Positions 54,006 to 62,611 of a stretch of DNA of 64,000 nt are shown piece after piece. This stretch comes from Microlunatus kandeliicorticis (GTDB lineage Bacteria > Actinomycetota > Actinomycetes > Propionibacteriales > Propionibacteriaceae): positions 248,001 through 312,000 of the forward strand of contig NZ_JACGWT010000004.1 in NCBI RefSeq assembly GCF_014137855.1. The letters are read 5' to 3'. A program made the translations under genes and the position numbers. Each line of letters begins with the position of its first letter. Position 1 is the stretch's first letter. The notes beneath the pieces are model-generated. The model ran no database searches and was not told the origin of the DNA. It saw nothing but the letters and a program-made list of their open reading frames with translations.

Positions 54006-54935
54006 TCAGCGGGCGACCAGCGCGGTGTAGAGGTCGTGGGCGCCGTCGGGGCGGGCGGCCTCGAAGTAGAACCGGCGCGAGCCGTCGGGCTCGTTGACCA
54101 GGCAGACGTAGCGGAACGCGCCGTCGCCGTACGGGGACCGCAGGACGTCCTGCTCGCCCACCGGCTGCAGCCGCAGCCCGTCCCACCGGGCCAGACCGGT
54201 GGTCTCGTGCCAGTTCGAGGCGGCGTCGGGGCGACCGTCGTAGAGCACGGTCAGCGGGTTTCGCTCGACGACGGCGGTCACCCGGGCCCCGCGGGCGTCC
54301 CAGCGGCCGGCGGTCCCACTCAGCACCTCGCCGCGGTCGTGCCAGGTCAGCCCGTCGGCGCTCACCAGTCGCCGGGTGGTCATCCGGTCCTCCGCACCCA
54401 CCACGTCGAGCGGGTGGCAGCACAGCCAGAGCTCCCACGGCTCGTCCGGCTCGCCGTCGGCGGCGGCACGACCGGCGTCGCGGACCGTGATCACCGGGTC
54501 CTTGACCGCGACCCGCTCACTGCCGGGCAGCACGACCGTGCGGGTGCCCGCGGGGACCTGCTCGGGGGTCACGGCGTCGAGCGCCTCAATCCACCAGTGC
54601 TTGGAGTCCGGCGTGGCGCAGCTGAGGTACAGCCGCCATCCTCCGTCCGGTCGGCGGAGCAGGACCGGACGCTCGAACGAGGCCGCCCCGAACGCTTCGC
54701 GGCGCACCTCGGCGACGGTCACGAAGTGGACACCGTCGTCGGAACGGGCCACCACGGTGCTGACTCCACGCCCCTCGGTCAGCGGGCGCCGGCTGCGGTA
54801 GGCCAGCCAGTAGGTGCCGTCCTCGAGCACCGCACTGGCTGCCCCGGACCAGTTCCCGGGACCGTCTCCGGGTGCCGGCACCACCACCGTGGCGTCTTCG
54901 AGACGTGGCAGTTCCCGGAGATCGGTCGTGGGCAC
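54006..54935 (-). CDS. Five-bladed beta-propeller (GH43-like) protein
   Basis: A 309-residue protein with repeated Trp/Tyr/Asp motifs of a five-bladed propeller: WSGAASAVLEDGTYWLAYRS, FERPVLLRRPDGGWRLYLSC, VKDPVITV, ARGARVTAVV and DGAFRYVCLVNEPD. The fold is shared by GH43/62/32 glycosidases. The VKDP motif resembles a catalytic Asp strand, but no complete catalytic set is certain. No signal peptide was seen, so it should be cytosolic. GTG (MPTTDLREL) is chosen as start; nothing clear marks a ribosome-binding site. Confidence 0.75.
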   Translation of the reverse strand: MPTTDLRELPRLEDATVVVPAPGDGPGNWSGAASAVLEDGTYWLAYRSRRPLTEGRGVSTVVARSDDGVHFVTVAEVRREAFGAASFERPVLLRRPDGGWRLYLSCATPDSKHWWIEALDAVTPEQVPAGTRTVVLPGSERVAVKDPVITVRDAGRAAADGEPDEPWELWLCCHPLDVVGAEDRMTTRRLVSADGLTWHDRGEVLSGTAGRWDARGARVTAVVERNPLTVLYDGRPDAASNWHETTGLARWDGLRLQPVGEQDVLRSPYGDGAFRYVCLVNEPDGSRRFYFEAARPDGAHDLYTALVAR

Positions 54936-54977
54936 GGGCCCGAGCCTACGAGGCCGCACGGCGATCGACCGGGATGT

Positions 54978-54992
54978 GGGAACGCCACCCAC
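54978..54992 (+). promoter_or_regulatory. GGGAACGCCACCCAC motif, second copy
   Basis: Identical 15-mer to 8429-8443; here GTGGG and CCCAC are inverted arms. It is 13 bp before the first ATGAC-N4-GTCAT operator and could hold the -35 of the dehydrogenase promoter. Confidence 0.3.
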
Positions 54993-55004
54993 GGCGAGGC
55001 GATC

Positions 55005-55051
55005 ATGACGATCGTCATGGAAGGATCGCGCCTGTTCATGACGGACGTCAT
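55005..55051 (+). promoter_or_regulatory. Two TetR-type operators before the dehydrogenase gene
   Basis: ATGACGATCGTCAT (perfect 14-bp palindrome, 55005-55018) and ATGACGGACGTCAT (55038-55051) share ATGACG-N2-CGTCAT. Their centres are 33 bp apart, three helical turns. The second ends 3 bp before the AGGAGG ribosome-binding site. A third match is found over the TetR gene start (56615-56628). Confidence 0.75.
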
Positions 55052-55065
55052 AGCAGGAGGCGGCG

Positions 55066-55929
55066 GTGCTGCTGGGATTCCTCGGGTTGGGCCTGATGGG
55101 CGAGCCGATGGCCACCAACCTCGTCCGTGCCGGCCGGTCAGTGCTGGTGTGGAACCGCAGTGCGGCCGCCGCCGAACGGCTCGCGGCCCTCGGCGCCGAG
55201 ATCGCCGCCGACGCGGCCGAGGTGGTGCAACGCGCGGACGTCACCCTCGTGATGCTGGCCGACGCCTCGGCCTGCGACCAGGTGCTCGGCCATCGCAACG
55301 GACGGGTGACGGTGCCGGTGGCCGGGCGGGTGCTGGTGCAGTGCGGCACGGTCTCCCCGGCGTACTCCGCGGGGCTGGCGGCCGCGGTCGCCCGGTCCGG
55401 CGGGCGCTACGTGGAGGCGCCGGTGTCCGGGTCGCGCGGTCCCGCCGAGCGCGGCGAGCTGGTCGCGATGCTGGCCGGCGAGCCCGAGGCGGTGCGGCTG
55501 GTCCGTCCCCTGCTGGGTCCGATCGCCGCCACGGTGGTCGAGTGCGGCGCGGTCCCGCAGGCGTTGAGCACCAAGCTGGCCGTCAACACGTTCCTGATCA
55601 CCATGGTCACCGGGCTCGCGGAGTCGGTGCGGCTGGCCGAGGCGTCCGGGCTGGACCTGGCCACGGTGGCGGCGGTGCTCGACGCCGGGCCGATGGCCTC
55701 GGTCGTCTCTCGCGGCAAGCTCGCCAAGCTGCTCGCCGACGACCTCGCGCCGCAGGCGGCGGTGGCCGACGTGCACCGGAACGCCGAGTTGATCGTCGCC
55801 GCAGCCGAAGCGGTCGGCGTCCGGCTGCCGCTGGCCGCCGCGAGCCGGGAGCTGTTCGCCGAGGCCGTCGGTCTCGGCCGTGGAGGCGAGGACATGATCG
55901 CCGTGATCGAGGCGCTCCGCGCTCGGTGA
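55066..55929 (+). CDS. Beta-hydroxyacid dehydrogenase (3-hydroxyisobutyrate dehydrogenase family)
   Basis: A 287-residue NAD(P)-dependent dehydrogenase. The nucleotide loop is GFLGLGLMGEPMATNLVRAG, and the NADP-preferring WNRS follows. The substrate signature is EAPVSGSRGPAE near residue 125, and the catalytic Lys is in ALSTKLAVNTFLI near 170. AGGAGG lies 5 nt before the GTG. Substrate is unknown; relatives act on 3-hydroxyisobutyrate, tartronate semialdehyde or imines. Two TetR-type operators lie in its leader. Its last codons are the first unit of a 23-bp tandem array. Confidence 0.92.
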   Translation: MLLGFLGLGLMGEPMATNLVRAGRSVLVWNRSAAAAERLAALGAEIAADAAEVVQRADVTLVMLADASACDQVLGHRNGRVTVPVAGRVLVQCGTVSPAYSAGLAAAVARSGGRYVEAPVSGSRGPAERGELVAMLAGEPEAVRLVRPLLGPIAATVVECGAVPQALSTKLAVNTFLITMVTGLAESVRLAEASGLDLATVAAVLDAGPMASVVSRGKLAKLLADDLAPQAAVADVHRNAELIVAAAEAVGVRLPLAAASRELFAEAVGLGRGGEDMIAVIEALRAR

Positions 55930-56005
55930 GCCACGCACACCGCGCTCGGTGAGCGACGCACACCGCGCTCGGTGAGCGACGCGCTCCGCGCTCGGTGAGC
56001 GACGT
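55918..56005. repeat. 23-bp tandem array duplicating the dehydrogenase stop region
   Basis: Four units (CGCGCTCGGTGAGCGACGCA core) run from the last codons of the dehydrogenase into the TetR stop. Each unit repeats the gene's ending CGC GCT CGG TGA. Units 2-4 differ by a few bases, and the last is cut short. Confidence 0.9.
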
Positions 56006-56586
56006 CAGCCGGCGTCGAGGAGCGGGCCGAGCGCGCCGACGACCGTGGTCAGCGGCCGCGTCGACCGCTGCGCCCGGCTGAGCACGATCGCACCCTCGAG
56101 CGTGCTGAGCATCAGCACGGCCAACCGGCGGGACCGTGCGGCCGTCAGTCCCTGGCTCCGCAGCTCGTCGACGACGGCCTGCTGCCAGCGGTCCAGCCCG
56201 CGACGAGCGGCAGCCGTCACCGCGGGGTCCACCGCGCCGGTCTCGGCGACGGTCGCCACGATCGGGCAGCCCCGTCCGAAGTCCCGGCTCTCGAGGTCGT
56301 GCCGCCAGTAGCCGGCCAGGTGCGCGAAGAGGCCCGCCGGGGTCGGGGACCGGGTGCCGGCGCGATATGCCGTCACCCAGTCGGCGGCGAACCCGGCGGC
56401 CAGGTCGAGCGCCTCGTCGACCAGCTGGGTCTTGCCGCCGGGGAAGTAGTGCTGGAACGAACCCCTCGGGGCCTGCGCACGGTCCACGACGTCACGGACC
56501 CCGGTCGCCGCCACTCCCTGCTCGCGGACCAGCTGGGCGGCGGCGTAGACCATGCGGTCACGGGGCGGGCGGGTCGGGTCGGTCAC
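56005..56586 (-). CDS. TetR/AcrR family regulator (LmrA/YxaF-like)
   Basis: A 193-residue repressor-type protein. The N-terminal helix-turn-helix is RDRMVYAAAQLVREQGVAATG and VRDVVDRAQAPRGSFQHYFPGGK (read in parts). The C-terminal ligand domain carries GCPIVATVAETG as in the LmrA/YxaF group. The GTG before TDPTRPPRDR is chosen; the ATG at 56628 would add 14 residues but falls inside an operator-like palindrome. It is convergent with the dehydrogenase, whose operators it probably binds. Confidence 0.88.
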   Translation of the reverse strand: MTDPTRPPRDRMVYAAAQLVREQGVAATGVRDVVDRAQAPRGSFQHYFPGGKTQLVDEALDLAAGFAADWVTAYRAGTRSPTPAGLFAHLAGYWRHDLESRDFGRGCPIVATVAETGAVDPAVTAAARRGLDRWQQAVVDELRSQGLTAARSRRLAVLMLSTLEGAIVLSRAQRSTRPLTTVVGALGPLLDAG

Positions 56587-56614
56587 CGGACCATCCCAGC
56601 GCGCCGCCGGCGTC

Positions 56615-56628
56615 AAGACAAGTGTCAT
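56615..56628 (-). promoter_or_regulatory. Third TetR-type operator at the regulator's own promoter
   Basis: On the minus strand ATGACACTTGTCTT matches ATGAC-N4-GTCAT at nine of ten positions. A TTGACG (56616-56611) overlaps it as a possible -35. This fits autoregulation. Confidence 0.55.
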
Positions 56629-56664
56629 GACGCGTGATCACCGGGTCGTGGAGGGGATCGATGA

Positions 56665-59600
56665 TCACCGGAAGTCCCGCGAGGCGTGGCGGGCCGGCAG
56701 CATCGAGGCCACCTCGGGATAGACGCCGCTGAGCCTGTCGAGCCGGTCGGCGACCAGGTTGGTGACGCCCTCCTTGTGTTCGATCACCCCGCGGATGATC
56801 ATGCCCGCCGAGTTGCGCGCCACCCGTCGGTAGCGCGACCACAACGCCGCCGAACAGACCACGTTGAGCATCCCGGTCTCGTCCTCGAGGTTGAGGAAGG
56901 TCACCCCACCCGCCGTCCCGGGCCGTTGGCGGTGGGTGACCAGACCGGCGACCCGGACCCGGCAGGTGTCGTGCCGCGGACCGAGCTCCCCCACCCGGAC
57001 GACCTGGTGCCGGTCGAGGACCGTGCGCAGGTGGGCCATCGGGTGCTCGTCGGGCGAGACCGAGGTGGCCCACAGGTCGGCCAGCGTGGTCTCGATGGCC
57101 GTCATCCCGGGCAGCTCCGGCGCCGGGGCGTCGATCGCGGTGCCCTCGAGCTGGTCGGGACTGTCGGTGTAGCCGGCGCTCCACAACGCTTGCCGGCGGC
57201 TGATCCCGAAGCCGTCGAACGCGCCCGCGGTGGCCAGCGCCTCGGTCTGCTTGACGCTGAGCCCGGTACGCCGGACCAGATCGGTGATCGAGGTGAACGG
57301 CGCCCGCTCGCGTTCGGCGACGATCTTCTTCGCCACCTCCAGCCCGATGCCCTGGACCGAGTCCAGACCCATCCGGACCGCGCACGCGCCGTCGCGGCGG
57401 TGGGTCGGCGTCGGGTCGGGGACGTCGCGGTCGAACCGGCCCACCGGCGGTTGGTCGCGCTGCAGGCACGAGTCCAGCCCGGTCGGGGTGAGCGGTGCGG
57501 TGCGGGGGGCCCGGACGACGGGCTCGGTGCTGCTGGTCGGCCCTTCGACAGGCTCAGAGCGCGTCCTTTTCGGCCCTTCGACAGGCTCAGGGCACGTCCT
57601 TCTCGGCCCTTCGACAGGCTCAGGGCACGTCCTCTTCGGCCCTTCGACAGGCTCAGGGCACGTCTCGTCGAGGGGTTCGAGACCGGCGTTGGCCCCGGAC
57701 CGCAGGATGTCCGGACGCCGGATCATCACGCCGTGCCGGCGGGCGTCGGTGACCAGCGACTGCGGGGAGTAGAAGCCCATCGGTTGGGCCCGGAGCAGCC
57801 CGGCCAGATAGGCGGCCGGGTAGTGCAGTTTGAGCCAGGCCGAGGCATAGACCAGCAGCGCGAAGCTGCAGGCGTGGCTCTCGGCGAAGCCGAAGTTCGC
57901 GAAGGCGACGATCTTGTCGTAGATCTCCTCGGCCAGGTCGCCGGTGATCCCGTGCTCGGCCATCCCGGTGAACAGCGTCCGGCGGAGCATCTCGATCTTC
58001 TCCACGCCGCGCTTGGAACCCATCGCCCGGCGGAGCAGGTCCGCCTCGTCGCCGGTGCAGCCCCCGACGGTCATGGCGATCTGCATCAGCTGCTCCTGGA
58101 ACAGCGGGACGCCCTTGGTCCGTTCGAGCACCGGTTCGAGCGCCGGGTGCGGATAGGTCACCGGCTCCTTCCCGGTGCTCCGCCGGATGAAGGGGTGCAC
58201 CGCACCGCCCTGGATCGGGCCGGGCCGGATCAGCGCGACCTCGATCACCAGGTCGTAGAACCGGCGCGGCTGCAGCCGTGGCAGGGTGCCGATCTGGGCC
58301 CGGCTCTCGACCTGGAAGAGCCCGACCGAGTCGGCCCGGCAGACCATGTCGTAGACCGCCGGCTCCTCCTTGGGCAGGGTCTCGAGCTTCCAGGTCTCCC
58401 CCAGCCACTGCCCGACCAGGTCGAACACCTGCTGGATCGCGTTGAGGATCCCCAGACCGAGCATGTCGAACTTGACCAGCCCCATCCAGGCGCAGCTGTC
58501 CTTGTCCCACTGGAGCACGGTGCGGTCGTCCATCCGGCCGCGCTCGATCGGGCACACCTCGCCGACCGGCTGCTCGGTCAGCACCATCCCGCCGGAGTGG
58601 ATGCCCAGGTGCCGGGGCGCCTTGAGCAGCTGGTTGGCCAGCTCGACCACCTCGGCAGGGATGTCGTGGTCGTCGTCGCTGATCCCGGTCCAGCTGTCGA
58701 TCTGCTTGCTCCAGGCGTCCTGCTGACCGGTCGAGTAGCCGAGCGCCTTGGCCATGTCGCGGACCGCCGACTTCGGCCGGTAGGCGATCACGTTGGCCAC
58801 CTGGGCGGCGTTGCGCCGTCCGTACCGCCGGTAGACCTCCTGGATCACCTCCTCGCGCCGCTCGGAGTCGAAGTCGACGTCGATGTCCGGCTCCTCGTCG
58901 CGGGTCGAGGCCAGGAACCGCTCGAACGGCAGGTCGTAGAGGATCGGGTCGACCGCGGTGATCCCGAGGGTGTAGCAGACCACCGAGTTGGCCGCCGATC
59001 CCCGGCCCTGGCAAAGGATCCCCTTCTCCTTGGCGTACCGGACCATCTCGTAGACGATCAGGAAGTAACCCGGGAAGTCCTTGGCCTCGATCACCGCCAG
59101 CTCCTTGTCGAGCCGGACCTGCGCCTTCTCGCGCTGGTGCGGATAGAGCCGGTCGGCGCCCTCCCGGGTCAGCTCGCGCAGCCAGCTGATCGGCGTGTGC
59201 CCCTCGGGGACCTCCTGCTTGGGGAGCCGCGGGCTGGCCGCCTTGAGGTCGAAGGCCAGCTGCTCGGCCAGCGTCACCGAGTAGGCCACCGCGCCCGGAT
59301 AGCGCGCGAACGCGGCGGCCATCTCGGCCCCGGACCGCAGGAACGCGGTGGGCGGCGGCAGCCAGCCGTCCATCTCGGTCAGGCTGCGCCGGGCCCGGAC
59401 CGCGGCCATCGCGCTGGCCAGCCGGTAGTCGTCCGGACGTGGGTAGTGGACGTTGTTGGTGGCCAGCACCGGCAGCCCGCGCTCGGCGGCCAGCGCGGCC
59501 AGCGCGTCGTTGCGGACGGTGTCGGTGGGCAGCCGGTGGTCGGTCAGCTCGACGGTGACGTGGTCGCGACCGAACAGCGCGGTCAGCCGGTCGAGCTCGC

Positions 59601-60351
59601 GGCCGGCGGCGTCCGGGTCGGGACGCCCACCCGACCCGGCGAGCGCCTGCCGGACCGCCCCCTTGCGGCAGCCGGTGAGGATCATCCAGTCGCCGTGGGC
59701 CTGCTCGGCCAGCTCCTCGAGGTGGTAGACCGGCCGGCCCTTCTCGTCGCCGCGGAGCTGGGCCTCGGTGATCGCCCCGGCCAGCCGGTGGTAGCCGGCC
59801 ACCCCGGCGGCCAGCACCAGCAGGTGGCTGCCCTCGGGGTCGGCGACCCCGTTCTGCGGGGTGCGGAGTCCGAGCGACAGCTCGGCCCCGAACACGGTGC
59901 GGATCGGGTACTGCCGGGCCGCCTCGGCGAACCGGGACACCCCGTAGAAGCCGTCGTGGTCGGTCAGCGCCAGCGCGTGCAGGCCCAGCCGGACCGCCTC
60001 CTCGATCAGCGCCTCCGGGTCGCCGGCGCCGTCGAGGAAGCTGAAGTCGGAGTGCGCGTGCAACTCGGCGTAGGGCACCACCGGCCCCTGCGGCGTCCGG
60101 GCGTCGGGGTGCGCCTCGTAGGGCGGGTGCCGTTCCCAGCCGGGTGAGCCGTCGCCGTCGTAGTTCCACGGCTCCCAGGGACGCGGTCGTTCCTTCTGGT
60201 GCCGGGTGGCGTAGCCGTACGGCGTGACCGTCGGCTTGGACGGGGTGCCCGGAGCGGTCTTCTGCTCCGGTTCCTCCTTTCGGGGTCGGGGGCGTCCCGA
60301 GAGCCGGCGCTCCAGCTCCGACCACGGCATCTCCGGGTTCTCCCAGCCCAT
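56665..60351 (-). CDS. dnaE2: Error-prone DNA polymerase III alpha subunit DnaE2
   Basis: A 1228-residue translesion polymerase of the SOS mutasome. The N-terminal mark is [16 protein letters not shown]. The PHP domain starts near residue 93 ([18 protein letters not shown]). The polymerase core includes [17 protein letters not shown] and the catalytic acidic stretch [16 protein letters not shown]. The C-terminal OB domain starts near 1120. It is about 150 residues longer than mycobacterial DnaE2, partly from an insertion at about 893-988 that contains four in-frame 33-bp repeats. It follows imuB on the same strand, 75 bp away. Confidence 0.96.
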   Translation of the reverse strand: MGWENPEMPWSELERRLSGRPRPRKEEPEQKTAPGTPSKPTVTPYGYATRHQKERPRPWEPWNYDGDGSPGWERHPPYEAHPDARTPQGPVVPYAELHAHSDFSFLDGAGDPEALIEEAVRLGLHALALTDHDGFYGVSRFAEAARQYPIRTVFGAELSLGLRTPQNGVADPEGSHLLVLAAGVAGYHRLAGAITEAQLRGDEKGRPVYHLEELAEQAHGDWMILTGCRKGAVRQALAGSGGRPDPDAAGRELDRLTALFGRDHVTVELTDHRLPTDTVRNDALAALAAERGLPVLATNNVHYPRPDDYRLASAMAAVRARRSLTEMDGWLPPPTAFLRSGAEMAAAFARYPGAVAYSVTLAEQLAFDLKAASPRLPKQEVPEGHTPISWLRELTREGADRLYPHQREKAQVRLDKELAVIEAKDFPGYFLIVYEMVRYAKEKGILCQGRGSAANSVVCYTLGITAVDPILYDLPFERFLASTRDEEPDIDVDFDSERREEVIQEVYRRYGRRNAAQVANVIAYRPKSAVRDMAKALGYSTGQQDAWSKQIDSWTGISDDDHDIPAEVVELANQLLKAPRHLGIHSGGMVLTEQPVGEVCPIERGRMDDRTVLQWDKDSCAWMGLVKFDMLGLGILNAIQQVFDLVGQWLGETWKLETLPKEEPAVYDMVCRADSVGLFQVESRAQIGTLPRLQPRRFYDLVIEVALIRPGPIQGGAVHPFIRRSTGKEPVTYPHPALEPVLERTKGVPLFQEQLMQIAMTVGGCTGDEADLLRRAMGSKRGVEKIEMLRRTLFTGMAEHGITGDLAEEIYDKIVAFANFGFAESHACSFALLVYASAWLKLHYPAAYLAGLLRAQPMGFYSPQSLVTDARRHGVMIRRPDILRSGANAGLEPLDETCPEPVEGPKRTCPEPVEGPRRTCPEPVEGPKRTRSEPVEGPTSSTEPVVRAPRTAPLTPTGLDSCLQRDQPPVGRFDRDVPDPTPTHRRDGACAVRMGLDSVQGIGLEVAKKIVAERERAPFTSITDLVRRTGLSVKQTEALATAGAFDGFGISRRQALWSAGYTDSPDQLEGTAIDAPAPELPGMTAIETTLADLWATSVSPDEHPMAHLRTVLDRHQVVRVGELGPRHDTCRVRVAGLVTHRQRPGTAGGVTFLNLEDETGMLNVVCSAALWSRYRRVARNSAGMIIRGVIEHKEGVTNLVADRLDRLSGVYPEVASMLPARHASRDFR
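57540..57659. repeat. 33-bp tandem array of the dispersed repeat inside dnaE2
   Basis: Copies start at 57540, 57573, 57606 and 57639, exactly 33 bp apart. Read in the gene they encode [15 protein letters not shown] units (one starts RSEPVEG). The spacer between 21-bp cores (ACGTCCTTCTCG type) is also conserved. The phase keeps dnaE2 open. They lie at about residues 897-937 of the protein. Confidence 0.95.
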
Positions 60352-60375
60352 CAGCGACCGCCTCGGATCGGGTGC

Positions 60376-60396
60376 CCTTCGACAGGCTCAGGGCAC
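60376..60396. repeat. Single copy of the dispersed repeat between imuB and dnaE2
   Basis: A full copy sits in the 75-bp gap of the imuB-dnaE2 transcript. It can form a small hairpin and may lower read-through into dnaE2, but nothing shows this. Confidence 0.85.
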
Positions 60397-60426
60397 GGAG
60401 CGGGCGAACCAGGGCACGGGCGGCAC

Positions 60427-62049
60427 TCAGTCATAGCGGGCCTCGGTCCACCACTGACCGCGCTCGACCACCAGCAGCCAGGCGCTGCCGTCCACCCCGA
60501 CCAGCTGGAAACGGGCGATCTTGCGCGCCCGCTGGGCGTCCCACCAGAGCTCGTCGATCGGCCACGGCCCGGCCCAGGCCTCGACGGTGATCAGCTCGGT
60601 CTCCGGGGTCGGCCGGAAGCTGGTCGGGACACCGCTGACCGCGCCGCGCTCGGTGAGCGTGACCGGCAACCCGTTGCCGGTCAGCACCTGGGCCTGCTGC
60701 GGAGTCAGGTAGACCCGGGTGGGCGCCGGGTCGGGCAGGCTGCCCGGCCAGGGCAGGGTCCCGGGGCGGACCCGGGGCTGGTCCTCACCCCATGGGGTCA
60801 GCTGCTGGCGCTCGGCGGGCTGCCGACCGCCCTGCTCGCGCGGGGACAGCACCCCGTCGAAGCCGACGATGCTCTGCACCCGGGCCATACCGCGCTCGAT
60901 CTGCTCGTCGGGCGCGCTGCCCCACAGACCGTCGCCGACCGCGCCGAGGGACTCGACGACCTCGGGCAGGAAGCGGATCACCGCGACCGGGTCGGGTGCC
61001 GGTTCGGCCTGGAGCTGCCAGCGGAGCCGGTCGATCAGGTCGACCGCGGTGAACCAGCGCGGGTGGGACCAGACCCGGTGGCCGTGCCACCCGCTCTCGG
61101 TCGCCACCTCGATCCGCACCGCGCTGCACACCCGTCCGAGCCGGGCCAGGTCACCGACGAACCGCTCGGCGGTCTGCCGGCTGCTGAAGGCGATCGGCTC
61201 GATGGTCTCCAGGCCGGGGGCGAAGTCGATCTGCTGGACCAGCTCGGGCGGCGGTCGGCGTCCGACGGCGGTGCGGCCCTCCTGCCCGGTGGCCGCCCGG
61301 TGCGCCCAGACGCCGAACCGACCGAACCGGGTGGCGATGTCCCCGACCGGCAGCCCGGCGTAGTCGCCCAGCGTCCGGATCCCCATCCGCTTGAGCAGAC
61401 TGACCAGCTGCTGCCCCTCGCGCGGGTCGGGGGCGGCCTCGCCGAGCACCGCGACCGCGAGCCCGGCCAGGTAGCCGGCCGACCCACCGGGGGCGACGAC
61501 GACGCAGTCCTGCGGCTCGGCGGCGCGCGCCGCCTGCTCGGCGGCGAAGAGGCTGTCAGCCACCCCGAACCGGCAGTCCCAGATCTCCTCGGCGACCAGC
61601 CGCTCGGCGATCACCGCGGCCGCCTCGGCCTCGCCGCCGTAGAACCGGCTCGGCACCCGCAGCGCACAGAGCCCGGGGCGCAGCGGCTCGACGCCCGGGC
61701 TCACCTCCTCGACCGCCGCCAGCACCGCCTCGAACGCCCGGGCGTCGGTGTCGGGGTTCCGGTCGATCAGCAGCAGGTCGGGACAGCGCGAGGCAGCGTC
61801 GCGCCGGCGCATCCCGCGGCGGACCCCCTCGTCGCGGGCGGTCGCTGAACAGGCGAACACCTCGCCCTTGTCGAGGACCGCGACGGCGGCGTGCCGCGGC
61901 AGGTTCTCCTCGGCCATCGCGGCCACCACCGGCCAGTCCGGGCACCAGACCGCCAGCACCCGCGATCCGGTCGAGCGGTCGGCGTCCGCCCCCGAGACGC
62001 GCGACGACACGGGCGACGGCACCGGGCGGGTGAGCTGTTCGACGGACAC
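60427..62049 (-). CDS. imuB: ImuB, catalytically inactive Y-family polymerase-like mutasome subunit
   Basis: A 540-residue Y-family relative. It opens with RVLAVWCPDWPVVAAMAEE, and the palm region reads VEEVSPGVEPLRPGLCALRV, without the paired Asp/Glu of active polymerases, as expected for ImuB. The little-finger region ends near 350. The C-terminal part (EAWAGPWPIDELWWDAQRAR) matches the ImuB tail used for contacts with DnaE2 and the clamp. GTG start; the promoter is LexA-box-covered and leaderless. ImuA' is not next to it. Confidence 0.95.
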   Translation of the reverse strand: MSVEQLTRPVPSPVSSRVSGADADRSTGSRVLAVWCPDWPVVAAMAEENLPRHAAVAVLDKGEVFACSATARDEGVRRGMRRRDAASRCPDLLLIDRNPDTDARAFEAVLAAVEEVSPGVEPLRPGLCALRVPSRFYGGEAEAAAVIAERLVAEEIWDCRFGVADSLFAAEQAARAAEPQDCVVVAPGGSAGYLAGLAVAVLGEAAPDPREGQQLVSLLKRMGIRTLGDYAGLPVGDIATRFGRFGVWAHRAATGQEGRTAVGRRPPPELVQQIDFAPGLETIEPIAFSSRQTAERFVGDLARLGRVCSAVRIEVATESGWHGHRVWSHPRWFTAVDLIDRLRWQLQAEPAPDPVAVIRFLPEVVESLGAVGDGLWGSAPDEQIERGMARVQSIVGFDGVLSPREQGGRQPAERQQLTPWGEDQPRVRPGTLPWPGSLPDPAPTRVYLTPQQAQVLTGNGLPVTLTERGAVSGVPTSFRPTPETELITVEAWAGPWPIDELWWDAQRARKIARFQLVGVDGSAWLLVVERGQWWTEARYD

Positions 62050-62080
62050 CTGTTCATAATCGAACAGGTGTTCGTCTCAG
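62043..62080 (-). promoter_or_regulatory. Leaderless imuB promoter with two LexA (SOS) boxes
   Basis: CGAACAGGTGTTCG at 62061-62074 is a perfect CGAAC-N4-GTTCG box. CGGACACCTGTTCA at 62043-62056 matches 8 of 10 positions and covers the GTG start. A 10-bp inverted repeat ACACCTGTTC (62046-62055) with GAACAGGTGT (62062-62071) joins them. Between lies GATTAT (62061-62056, minus strand), a -10 that ends 6 nt before the GTG. A weaker match is at 62094-62107, inside the neighbouring gene. Confidence 0.85.
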
Positions 62081-62611
62081 TCAAGAGCGGATTCGAACAC
62101 CTGTGAGTTTGCGGAAGTAGCGCGCCGACTCCTCGTACCCGAGGGCACGGTAGAAGGCGTCGGCCCGGCGGGTGGCGACGGCCACGTAGGCGACGTCCCG
62201 CGAGCCGGCGAGCGTCTCGAACCGGGCCATCAGCGCCCGCCCGATGCCGCCGCCACGCCGCGCCCCGGTGACACAGACCTCCTCCACCCAGCCGATCGGC
62301 CCGTTCGCGTGGAACGCCGGGTGCAGCATCCCGTGCAGGTAGCCGACCACCCGGGCCGACCCGTCACCGGGTTGAGGCTCCACCTCAGCCTGACCCTCAG
62401 CCTGACCCTCGACCTGACCCTCGACCGGCACTTCATGGTCGGACCCGGCGACCTCGGCGACCAGCAGGAGCTGCTCGGGATCACCGAGCACGGTGCGCCA
62501 GGACCGGTCGAACGCCGTCCGCTCGGGCACCGCGGTGGTGGCGAGCTCGACGGCCAGCGCGAACACCGCGTCGGCGTCCTCCGGTCGGGCGAGTCGGATC
62601 AGCGCAGTCAT
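62081..62611 (-). CDS. GNAT family N-acetyltransferase
   Basis: A 176-residue acetyltransferase. IRLARPEDADAVFALAVELA opens the fold. The acetyl-CoA loop is GARRGGGIGRALMARFE, and YVAVATRRADAFYRALGYEE is the C-terminal core. Between strands 2 and 3 lies a short VEGQVEGQAEGQAE insert made by 12-bp tandem repeats. The ATG overlaps the methyltransferase stop (ATGA). Substrate unknown. Its end carries the weak third LexA-like site of imuB. Confidence 0.88.
   Translation of the reverse strand: MTALIRLARPEDADAVFALAVELATTAVPERTAFDRSWRTVLGDPEQLLLVAEVAGSDHEVPVEGQVEGQAEGQAEVEPQPGDGSARVVGYLHGMLHPAFHANGPIGWVEEVCVTGARRGGGIGRALMARFETLAGSRDVAYVAVATRRADAFYRALGYEESARYFRKLTGVRIRS

Noticed and set aside
55918-56005. 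CRISPR-like or integron-like array
   Set aside because: A simple 23-bp tandem repeat without spacers or recombinase.
56686-60147. A 1153-codon plus-strand frame opposite dnaE2
   Set aside because: Antisense shadow with no domain; dnaE2 is fully supported on the other strand.
60376-60396. Rho-independent terminator separating imuB from dnaE2
   Set aside because: The inverted arms are short (GCCCT/AGGGC) and the same repeat occurs inside dnaE2 itself, so strong termination is unlikely.
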